Both the position numbers and the translations under genes were made by a program. 64,000 nt of DNA from Rhizobium lusitanum (GTDB taxonomy: Bacteria > Pseudomonadota > Alphaproteobacteria > Rhizobiales > Rhizobiaceae), in assembly GCF_014189535.1 (NCBI RefSeq), contig NZ_CP050308.1:1798001-1862000 (forward strand), given 5' to 3'. Below, in pieces: positions 1 to 9,500 of the stretch (its first letter is position 1; every line of letters begins with the position of its first letter). Below the pieces are notes generated by a model that saw nothing but the letters and a program-made list of their open reading frames with translations, was not told the DNA's origin and did no database searches.

Positions 1-678
1 GAAGACCGACGGCGTTATCTTGTCGGCGAGATCGGCGGTCGAAATGGGCTGCTCGTCGGCCGCCTTATCGCCTGACTGATCAGCGACACTCTGCGACTGC
101 ATGAACAAATCGGCTACCGATGCCCGGATGGCGAAGTTGACGTTCTGCGCAGTGATGCCCATCTCGTCTGCCGTCTCCTTCGACAACGTCGCGCTTGTGA
201 TACCAAGAAGGAAACCGTCCCGATCCACGACAGGGCCGCCAGAATTGCCCGGCTGGATCGGGGTCGAAATCTGGATATAGCGGGTGTCGTTCAGTATCCC
301 TGCAAGCGCGTTCACATTTCCGGTCGTCACTTTCACTGAATCGGCAAGCAATGTCGCTAACGGAAAGCCTATTGCGACGATGTCCTCGCCCAATCTTATT
401 GGCGACTTGCGGAATACCATGGGCTTGAGAGGCGCCGGCGCCGAAATCTTCACCAAAGCCAGATCGTTGACAGCATCGATCCGGGGATTGGACGCATCAC
501 CCTTTCCTTTCACCTCAACGCGCTTGCAGTCCTTCACGACGTGGGCGTTGGTCAGGAGCCACCCATCCGATGTAACGGCAAACCCGGTCCCCGACGAAGT
601 TGGATCGTCGGCAAGACAATTGGAAGCGATAACTGTGGACAAGCCGGCAGCGAGAAGTACGCGATACAGGACAGACAT
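1..678 (-). CDS. HtrA/Do-like trypsin-fold serine protease, secreted (3' end outside window)
   Basis: Read from the complement; the gene runs off the left edge, so only the first 226 codons are visible. Residues 1-23 look like a Sec signal peptide (hydrophobic core, then CLA before an acidic mature start), so it probably acts in the periplasm or outside the cell. The trypsin-fold triad is readable: His46 in TNAHVV, Asp72 in NDLALV, Ser146 in GNSGGP, in the spacing of the S1C/DegP-like family. A GGGGAA ribosome-binding site lies about six bases before the ATG. Residues after about 185 are low-complexity and acidic; whether a PDZ or other domain follows cannot be seen. The substrate is unknown. 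A housekeeping protease or a nuclease-linked accessory protease are both possible. Confidence 0.85.
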   Translation of the reverse strand, partial: MSVLYRVLLAAGLSTVIASNCLADDPTSSGTGFAVTSDGWLLTNAHVVKDCKRVEVKGKGDASNPRIDAVNDLALVKISAPAPLKPMVFRKSPIRLGEDIVAIGFPLATLLADSVKVTTGNVNALAGILNDTRYIQISTPIQPGNSGGPVVDRDGFLLGITSATLSKETADEMGITAQNVNFAIRASVADLFMQSQSVADQSGDKAADEQPISTADLADKITPSVF

Positions 679-1007
679 CTGAAGTTCCCCATGCGAGTGG
701 AGACTAGAATTTCCGACACATCCCACGCAACCTCATATTGCAACGATCATTAACGCCGGGACTTCCATGTCTCTAGGCTGCCTTAGACCGACAGGTTCCA
801 ATCTTGCGAGCCAAAGGCAAAGGCATATCCCGGAGCTGACCCCATTCGTCAAAAAACTGATCGCTAATCCACGGTTTGCAGCGCCGAAGATCAGCGCAGC
901 TAAGCGGCTTACTGTCGCGGAGACGCTTTTCTTGATGAGGATTGAACCACACTTCGAAAGGCCGTAGAACGGGCCTCCAGCGAGCTTTGGCTGGATAAGG
1001 CCGACAA
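679..1007. other. Intergenic region between divergent genes
   Basis: This 329-base gap separates the protease (leftward) from the GIY-YIG gene (rightward) and should hold both promoters. I see no RNA gene and no convincing coding frame. Short open frames here have no recognisable protein features. Confidence 0.5.
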
Positions 1008-1613
1008 ATGACGTCTTCGGATGAGGAAGTGAGCGAGACGAAATCATCACGTATTCGAGCTTTGGCTGCGGATGGGCTTTCAACGTCCGAGATCGCTCGG
1101 CAACTGGGAATTCGTTATCAGCACGCCTACAATGTCCTAAAGGGCACTGGTTCTCACGCTTCGGCCGTAAGTGTTGGCGAGAGGCCGGTCCTCCCTGCAA
1201 AGCCAGGGAAACCGCCCCTCCCAGTTTCCGTGCTTACCGATGGCGGGTTTTCCCTTGTCGGCCGCTGGACACTTTCCAAGACCGAGGAACTTGCTGTCGA
1301 TCAGCCATTGCCGAAAGACGTAGGCGTATATGCTTTCGTAAAGGACGGGTTCGCCGTCTACGTCGGCGTCGCGACCATGGGCATCTCGAAGCGGCTCTAC
1401 TTTTACGGCCGCCCTGGCATTTCTCAGCGAACTAGCCTGCGCTTGAACGAGACGATCAAGAACGAATTGCGAGGTCTGGCATTGATAGAGATCTACGTCG
1501 CCATACCGCCCTACCTGGAATGGAACGGCTTACCGGTCCACGGCGGTGCCGGTCTGGAACTCGGCCTGATCAAGAAATACGCTCTCCCCTGGAACATGAG
1601 GAGCGCAGGCTAG
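1008..1613 (+). CDS. HTH plus GIY-YIG nuclease-family protein
   Basis: A 201-residue protein. Residues about 13-46 form a helix-turn-helix of the type found in resolvases and homeodomain-like regulators (LSTSEIARQLGIRYQHAYNVLK). A proline-rich linker (60-73) joins it to a GIY-YIG-like fold whose two signature strands are GVYAF (106-110) and VYVG (117-120), followed by the basic helix with ISKRL and a C-terminal block ending LIKKYALPWN. GIY-YIG proteins cut or nick DNA in repair, restriction and homing. The fused HTH suggests sequence- or structure-guided DNA binding. It lies in the accessory block beside an Abi-type gene, so a role in defence or element maintenance is possible but is inference. 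No partner methylase is visible. Confidence 0.7.
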   Translation: MTSSDEEVSETKSSRIRALAADGLSTSEIARQLGIRYQHAYNVLKGTGSHASAVSVGERPVLPAKPGKPPLPVSVLTDGGFSLVGRWTLSKTEELAVDQPLPKDVGVYAFVKDGFAVYVGVATMGISKRLYFYGRPGISQRTSLRLNETIKNELRGLALIEIYVAIPPYLEWNGLPVHGGAGLELGLIKKYALPWNMRSAG

Positions 1614-1706
1614 CGTTAGCTAAGACGCTGTCCAACAGCTGCGTTCGCGCCGGTGTTCGTCATCATCGAAAAAGAGTACATAGTCTCCGGCATTCCAAAC
1701 CCACCG

Positions 1707-2508
1707 CTACGTCCTGAACGCATCCAGCTCGGAGTGCAAGGTCACGGCACTTGCCTCGACGGCAGCAATGTCATCAGCGATCAGCCGATAGAGCGGAGTC
1801 TGGTCGCTAGGAGTGCGGACTTCAAGATGCTGGGCGATATACTTGATCGCTGCAATGGTCTCAGTGAACCGGTTATATAGGACGGGTTCATGGTGAGCGA
1901 GCCGGTTGCGCCCCTGGTATACGATCTCAAGATTGTCAGCCACGTCGGAGCGCTTGACGTGCTTATTCGGAAACACTTTCTTGAGGGTCGGCTTCCAGAG
2001 AGAATGCTCATAATCCGGGCCACATAAGCGTTTCCAGATGTAGAACGTCAGTTCGGCAATGACCTTTCCATCGGCGACCTGGATATGCGTCCTGCGCGTC
2101 TTGGACCGCTGCGCATGCGTGAGGTTCGGGGGGGCGGCCGTTTGGAAAAGCCAATGCGTCGAGCGCGTGCTTGTCGGCCTGAGAGAGCTTGGAGTATTCG
2201 GCGCGACGGGCACTATCCAGGGCCGACTTGATCTTGTTCTTCTCGCTCTCCTTCCATTCGAAGGGGGCGGGAGGGCTCAAGAGCCAGCCAGCTTGGCCGA
2301 AATGCTGCCTCAGATTTTCGCAAATTGAGTTGCGCATTGCGATCTCAATAACGGCCGTGATGTTCATCAAATCAGCGCCAAGGCGTAGCGTCTTCTGATG
2401 GAATTCGATTACGGCCCGGGAATTGCCGGTAAGTTGGTGAAGCTTGCCCAAACGTTCCGGAGACAGCAGCTTGGTGATCTCTGCGAGATCGGCATCGTCA
2501 ATCGCCAA
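1707..2508 (-). pseudogene. Abi-family (HEPN-like) protein, broken by one frameshift
   Basis: Two overlapping minus-strand frames make one protein. The N-terminal part starts at 2508 (MAIDDADLAEITKLLS) and stays in frame through FPNGRPP. The C-terminal part resumes with NLTHAQRS and runs to the stop at 1707. The switch falls on a run of seven G at 2128-2134 (C on the coding strand); removing one base restores a product of about 265 residues. Its layout (MRNSICENL helix, VIAELTFYIWKRL, LWKPTLKKVFP, then RNRLAHHEP) matches the Abi-like proteins linked to abortive infection. RNRLAHH fits the Rx4H signature of HEPN RNases. As sequenced, the product is truncated before the catalytic motif. A sequencing error in the run or phase variation are alternatives to true decay. 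Confidence 0.65.
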
Positions 2509-2583
2509 CTTGACGCTCCCGTCATTTTGAATGACATTCGCCCTCGAAAAGTCGAGATCAGATTGGCAGTTTGCCCTTGGGCA

Positions 2584-2769
2584 TTACGAATCCTCGACTT
2601 CCCAGACAGGAAAAAGGCGCTCTTCACGGGCGTCTTTTTTCGTTTCAATCGCCTGAGTAACACAAGCTCGGTCAACATTGAAGTCCACGATCAGCTCGGC
2701 AACTGGGCCAAAATCCATATTTTTAGCTTCTTCGTCTTCCCGATTGCGCCCGACATAGATTGATGCCAA
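2584..2769 (-). CDS. Small hypothetical protein (doubtful)
   Basis: A 61-residue frame on the same strand as the Abi gene and about 75 bases upstream of it. The translation is acidic and highly charged (MASIYVGRNREDEEAKNM...). I recognise no family and see no strong ribosome-binding site. It is the only plausible coding content between the Abi gene (start 2508) and the AT-rich gene ending at 2875; the rest of that gap shows nothing I can name. Confidence 0.2.
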   Translation of the reverse strand: MASIYVGRNREDEEAKNMDFGPVAELIVDFNVDRACVTQAIETKKDAREERLFPVWEVEDS

Positions 2770-2874
2770 TTTCGCGCTCTAGCTGTAGGTGTTGATTTCC
2801 GCCGGAATTTGACCCCGAAGGGTCATTTCGCGACGGAAAGTAACACCCCGCCCTTATACAGCGTAGTTGAATAG

Positions 2875-3270
2875 CTAGACCTGAGAGTCAGCAATAGCGA
2901 AAGATGGAGCGAACATCGAAATAACATCGATGCAATTCCATCCAGTTATAAAACGATAGTGCTTACACCCAGCATACGCAGATTTGAACGCCTCAGATTG
3001 ATCATTCCAAAACTTAGAACCCTCTATGGTGTAAGCGAGATGATCGGGAATAAGGCCAACGTTCTCCGCTGAATCCTCCGTACTCAGCGGCATTTCATCA
3101 AGTACTCGAAAAATCTCCACTTCACTAAATGACACTTCAAATACTTTCTTCTCAGCATCCGGAATGTAAAAGCGCGCAACCAGCGTCTTAGACACCCATT
3201 TCAACTCGAGTAGATCACTTCTACTGCTTTTGACATTTGTTAATACCGATATAGGTGTATATAGAGTCAT
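2875..3270 (-). CDS. Hypothetical protein downstream of TpsA; candidate immunity protein
   Basis: A 131-residue acidic protein with no signal peptide or membrane segment, so probably cytoplasmic. It starts 54 bases after the exoprotein's stop, on the same strand, with GGGG about seven bases before the ATG. Its base composition is unlike the exoprotein: two sampled 60-base lines (2941-3000 and 3121-3180) hold 26 and 24 G/C, whereas the repeats upstream are clearly GC-rich. In contact-dependent inhibition loci the gene directly after cdiA encodes a small, often AT-rich immunity protein that binds the CdiA C-terminal toxin. Position, size and composition fit that model, but I recognise no immunity family, so the role is inferred from context. 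It could also be an unrelated orphan. Confidence 0.6.
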   Translation of the reverse strand: MTLYTPISVLTNVKSSRSDLLELKWVSKTLVARFYIPDAEKKVFEVSFSEVEIFRVLDEMPLSTEDSAENVGLIPDHLAYTIEGSKFWNDQSEAFKSAYAGCKHYRFITGWNCIDVISMFAPSFAIADSQV

Positions 3271-3324
3271 CCCAACCCCAAATAGTTAATATTATGCAAA
3301 GCTTTGATCTCAACCGCCGCTCAA

Positions 3325-3560
3325 TTATTTGAGCAAGAATTTGACAGCCTGACCGTTCGGGCCGATGTAATGGGCACCTATCTCACCGGTACTCGTCCTT
3401 ATGTAAATAGTATAGGTGGAGGACCCATTCTTCAAAACGGTGAACGAACCGTTGGCATTTGTTCCTGAGTTGACCACCTTGTAGCCGTTCGACATCAGAT
3501 TGGACTGAAAGTCTTTCGCAGTCACCGTCGTCTGCACGTTCGGATATCTGCTCCCTGGTC
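3325..3560 (-). other. Candidate variable C-terminal tip (toxin-like) of the TpsA exoprotein
   Basis: The last 75 or so residues, after a Gly/Ala/Ser-rich linker and the Cys pair in PCEIDPELCSG, form a compact unit (TAKDFQSNLMSNGYKVV ... TIYIRTSTGEIGAHYIG ... KFLLK) without the beta-helix repeats of the rest. The DNA is also less GC-rich than the repeat body. In polymorphic toxins a short, non-repetitive C-terminal module after a linker is where toxic activity lies. I cannot assign a toxin fold; the small size and single visible His leave nuclease, tRNase-like or non-toxic options open. Confidence 0.4.
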
Positions 3561-6500
3561 GCGTGGCAGAAGAGTCATACCCGGAACACAACTCCGGATC
3601 AATTTCACACGGGTCCATAGAAGTGGACGCAGCACCGGCCCCACCACCTGAGGCGCTGCTTCCGCCAGACGCGTTGTTGTAGACGATCTGAACACCACTC
3701 AAGCCTGCAGCATTCAATTGGCCGGCGAAGCCGGCCAATGCGCTCGGCGAAATATCATTCCCATTGGCGTCAAATCCGGATTCGATGACCAATTGGCCTT
3801 GGGCCGTTGTGGTCTTTCCGAGCGTGATAGTCGTCAAAGTGCCGTCCGGATACCTGACGTCCAGCATGACCCGGCTGCTATCCGGATTGCCACTTAGCGT
3901 GGCAGTAGCGCCATCACCGATCGACACCGTCTTCCGGAAATCCTGCGGGCCTGAATTCGTATCGTAGAAATAGCCAATCAAGCCCGCAATGGCGCCGAGC
4001 GCTATCGTGTTGCCGGCCCCCACGATGGCCTTCGCAGCATCCGAGGTTATTGTGATAGTACCGGCGTTGCCCGCCTCATCAAAACCATAGACGGTCTCAG
4101 TCGTCGTAATACTGCAAACGGTCCCGCTGGGTTTGCTTGCGCATTCTGACTTCTGCTTTTGGACGTTCGAATCAGCGGCGTATTGTTCGAGTTTCTTGGC
4201 CGCCTCTGCATCCTGCGGCGAAATCTTGCCGGCCGCAGCCAGCTTGTCGATAACATCGCCAAGCACCTGAGCGATCGTCTTTCCCGCATCAAGTGCGGCG
4301 GTGACACTCTGCACCGAGACATACGGCTCGAGATCGATATGCTTGTCCTTGGTGATGACACTCTGCAGTGCCGGATCGGAATTGATCTCACCCACTGGCC
4401 GGGTGGCGCCACTCTGCTCGAGCGAGGCCTGCTGATCGGGATTGCCGACGGTGACATTGCCGGCCGCGCCACCGCTCGAGATCGTCGCCTTGACCGACTG
4501 CTCGACATCGTCGAGCTGGTACTTGCCGCTGGCACTGGAATTGTTCTTATTCTTGCCATTGGCGTCAGTGCCGGAATAGAGATCGATATCGGCATTGACC
4601 TCATAGCCCTGGTATTTCTGCGTGCCGATGAAATCGGACCAGGTCAGCGTGCCGGTGTCGAGATTGACCTGACCATCGGTGGAGATCAGGCCGGAGGCGG
4701 CCAGGTTGGTGTTGCCGCCGACGGTGATCGTCTGGTCGCCGGTTGAATAGAGCCCGGATGGCCGATCGATCCAGCTGGTCGAGCCGCTGCCCTTTCCGAA
4801 GCCCGGCTGCACACTGCCGAGCGTCAGGCCACCAAGCGCCGCATTGGCGTTGTCCGTCGTCAGCAGCGGTTGTCCATCCGTCTTGCCGACCGTCGGGCCG
4901 GTGAAGGAGAAGCCGAGTGAAGATGAGCTATTGGACTGGCTGCCGGTGCCAGGCGTCGAGACGATGGAAAGATCGCCACCGACGGTGCCGATGATCGTGC
5001 CTGCCGAGAAAATCGTGTTGTCGAGCGTCGTGTTGCCCTTCGACGTGAAGGTAATGCCGTTCGAGGCACTAACCACCGACACCACAGGTGTCGTCGAGCT
5101 GGAGCTCGACTTCGACTGCCCGGCCGAAACGCTGCCGGTCGGCGTGATGCCGGTCACGCTGCCAACACCGACGCCGACGGAGACGCCGATGCTGGCCCCT
5201 GCCGACTTGCTGCTGCTGGAAGCCTGGCTCGAAGCCCACGCGCCGCCCATATCGATATTATTGGCCGAGATCGACACGCTGCCATTGTCGGGATCGTCGG
5301 CATGGTCGGGATCCGCCACGGCTGAGATCTGCAGGCCACGGCTGACGAAGTCGCCGTTGGTCGAAATATCGACCGAGCTGGCGCTGATCGTCGGTACGAC
5401 CGGCGTCGAGGTGGTGAGAGATGTCTCTGTCTTCGAATAGGTGAAGCCGGCGGTCAGCGAAATCGAAGCAAGATTGCCGGCATTCAGGCCGTCGGAAAGG
5501 CTCGACAGTGCATCATAGGCCTTCATCCCGGCGAAGGCGGCGTTGGCTGCCGAATAGCCGTCCGTGACATTGCCGATCTTCGATGCCAGGTTCTGCACAC
5601 TTTGTCCGGCGCTGAGGATGCCTGAGGATACGCCGAGGCTGACGCCGGCAAAGAAGCTGCTGGCCACCTGGTCGAAGTTGCTGACATCGTTGCCGGAGAG
5701 GAAGTTGACGCCGTTCTGGCCGAAGATGGTGACATTGCCGCCGGCGGAAATCTGGCCGGCCTGATCGTTGAACGTATCGCCCGCCTTAAGCGTAATGTCG
5801 TTGCCGGCAGTAATCGTCGAGGCCGCATTGGTGTCGGCGCTCTGGGTCGTCTTGTTGGTGAAGCGGCCGGCACCGATGCCGATCGAGGCTCCAGAACTGC
5901 TGGCCGATACCTGAAGGCCGAAGCCGGAGCGCTTGTCGTCCTTCGAGCTGTCGGTGCTCTCGTGGCCCGGTAGGATGTTGATGTTGCCGGAGGCGATACC
6001 GGTCACATCGCCCATATTTGCCGTGATCGACGAGCCGATGACGTTGAGATCACCCGCCGTCGCCGTCAGATTGACGTTGCCATTGGCGGCGGTGAGTTGC
6101 GAGCCGACATTGTCGGTCGAACTCTCACTAATCGTCTTGTCATGGCTGCCATAGATGGAGATAAATCCACCGCCGGACCCGACGCCGATCCCGGACTTCT
6201 TGGTCTGCTTATCGCTCTCGTGCTCCTCCTGAGCCCCCATGACGGTAACCGTCGAGCCAGAGAGGGAGAGATCGTGGCCGGCTGTGATACTGGAGCCGGA
6301 GACGACGGCTTCATTGCCTGCGCTGACCGAGACATTGCCGGATGCGGAGATGGACGAGCCGACGGTATTCTCGTCGTAGCTGTGCGTGTGGGTCTTCGAA
6401 GAGGACAGGAAGCCGCTCTTCTTGCTGTCGGAGGTGGTCTCGTCCGTGTCCTTGCCAGAGGCGATGACGACGTTGCCGGCCGCCTGGATATTGGCGTTCG

Positions 6501-9500
6501 CCGTATGGGTCGCATCGCCGGCTGTGACGTCGGAGGCCGAGATCGTAACGTTGCCGCCGGTTGAGGCGATATTCACCCCGGTCTGGCCGGAAACCGACGA
6601 GCCCTCTGCCGTCGTCGTCGCCTCGCTCGCCTTCTTCGAGCCAGATTTACTGGACGACGAGGCAGTGTCGGTTGCCTCGCCGATGGTGACATCGCCCTTG
6701 GCGATCAGATTGGTGGACCCGCCCTTGGCATCGATATCCGAGCCGATGACGCTGATATCGCCCTTGTCGGCCTGAACCGTGACGCTGCCATTTCCGGAGG
6801 TGATCGACGAACCATTGCTGGTGACCGAGGTCGAGGACGAACTTCCGCTCTTGTAGTCGTTGGCCGAGCCAGACTTGGTCTTCGAGCTCGAACTCGTTTC
6901 GTCCTGGGAGGCCGTGATCGCGATATTGCCGTTCTGCGAGACGATGCCGAGATTGCCGCCGGCGCCGAGCGATGAGCCGCCGATCAACACGCCCTGGTCG
7001 CCAGATACGAGCATGGTGCCGCCAGAAATCAGCGACGATCCCTGCTGTGTCTGGCTGCTGGTCGTGGTGGTGGTGCCTCCTTCGGCAAGGCTCAGCCGAT
7101 CCTTGCTGAGGACGGTGTTCTCCACACCGGCGGAGATGATGTTGACCGCGCCGTTCGTGGAGAGGACGGAGAGATCGCCGCCGGCCTTGGCGGAGCTAGC
7201 GATGACGGTGACGCCGTTCGTACCTGAAATGTTGAGATTGCCGCCCGTCGTCACCGTCGTGCCGACCAGCGTCTGGACGCCGCCATTGTCCTGTTTCACA
7301 GACCCGACCGTCACGGTCTGGCCGGAGAGCTGTGCGGAGCCGCCGCTCGTCACCTTGGTGCCGGCAAGTGTGAGGCTGCCGGCGCCCGCATCCACCTTCA
7401 GGGTACCACCGGCATTTATGCCGCCATTGGCGGCAACAATCGTCTGACCGCCGATATTCATGGTCTGCGCGGCGAGCGTGATGCCGTTGGAGGCATTCAG
7501 GTTCATATTGCCGCCGGCAAGGAAGGCGCCACCATTGGCCTTGATGTCGGTGGCGTTGATGGTCATGCCGTCGGCCGCGGCGATCGCGCCGGAATTGTCG
7601 ACGGAGCCGGCATCGATGCTTACGGTATTGCCGGCGATGGTGGCAGCGGACGTGGTCTTTGCCCGGTCGGCAGCCGAGAGATAGACGACCGGGACGAGTA
7701 CCGGTGCGCCATCGACGACCTCGGTCTGGTAGATCACCATGGACTGGGTCAACGACGCGGCCTGTTGCGGGCTGAGCGCTTGCCCGAGGGCAAGTCCATT
7801 CGCCTCGGCATAAGCGACGCCATTGTCGAGCAGCGTCTTCATCTGATCGGTGGCGTTGTTGCCGGGCACGAAGGAGCCAGCGCCAAGGCCGTCGCCGACC
7901 AACTGCCGCATCTGCTCGTCGACGAGCTGGTTGTCGAAATAGGCGTCCCCCAGGAAGGGAACCTTGGTCTCAGGCGTATAACCAATCCGGTCGATGAAAT
8001 ATCCCGAACCATAGAATTTGGAGACATCGAGGAAGGCCGCCCGCGTCTCGAACAGGAAGACCTGGCCCGGAACCGTGCCGCCGACACCTCCGGATTGCGG
8101 CTTGGCGAGTGTAGCAAGCTGCGCGCCATTCACCTGCAGGATCTGGGTGAGATTGCCGCTGTTGCCGATAGCAGCGGTGAGCTTCCCCATCAGGCTGTTG
8201 GGGTTGATCGAAGCGCCACCCGCCGTCAGGCTGTTGCCGGTGATCGCAGGACCGCCGGCTGCCGTCACGCCGTTGCCGCTGACCGAGGCACCGCCGGCTG
8301 CCGTCAGGCTACCGCCACTGATCGAGGCACCGCCAGCCGTCAGGTTGCTACCATTGACCGAAGCACCGCCGGCCGCAGTCAGAACATTGCCACCGATCGA
8401 CGTAGCGCCACCAGCCGTCAGGCTATTGCCATTGATGGCCGGGCCGCTGCCGATCGTCGGGCCGCCGTTTGCCAGCGACGGGCCGCTGCCAGCGGTTACG
8501 CTGCCGTTGGCTGCCACACCTGCAATAGCGGCGTTGACATTGAACAGGGCACCTCCGGCCGTCATGCTGTTCAAGGCGCCAAGTGGGTTGTTCGCAGTCG
8601 CTGCAGCGTCAATCGCCACTTGCCCTGCGATCGAACCGTTGGAAGCGACGTTGTTGACCGCGCCAGCGGAGATATTGAGTGCGCCTCGCGCCTGGATGAC
8701 CCCCGACAGGGCGCCAATGGCTTGGACACTCACCGAGGTGCCGGCCGCCAGATCCTTCGATGGGTCACGTGTGCCGTTCGGGTTATCCGAATAATTGACC
8801 GTAGGAACAGTGCGGTCGATGCAACCCCGGTTGGGGCCGCTGCAATCCAGCCCGCCCGTGCTGCCGGGGGAGGCGACATCAGGGTAATATTGGCAGGGCG
8901 TCGAGCTGTCGCAGGTCGTCGTGACCGTGCGGTTCAGCGTTGCGCCCTCGTTGGTCAGCGTTCCCCCGACCGTGAGCGTCATGTCGTGGTCGGATTTGAT
9001 CGAGCTGTAGGAATTGTCGAGATTGGTCGCGTTGATCGTCAGGTTGCCGCCGGCACGGATCTTGGCGTCAGCACCAGCACCCGCCGTCAATTGGTCCTCG
9101 GCAATAAGCTGGCTGACCAGATGATCGATAGTCTGGACCGTCTCGTAAGTCGGTCCGTCATGATCGCCCGAGCCATTGCATCGCGTAACGCATCGGGTTG
9201 TCTCGGTTATCACATCATAGGGCGAGAGGATCGCATTGGAGATCTGCACATTGCGCTGGATCGCCGGCGCCGAAGTCGTGGTGTTGACCAGCGCGTTGGT
9301 CAGGATCGACATACCGCCGCCGGACTGAATGAGGCCCGCGGTATTGACGACGGCGCCATTGCGCTGACCGCCACCAGGCCCTGCAATGGTGAGCCCGTTG
9401 CCGGACAGGATCGCACCCTGATTGTTGTTGAGCGTGCCGTCGACGAAGAGATTGGCGTTGTTCCCAGCAAAGACGAGACCGCTCGGAGTGTTGTTGAAAT

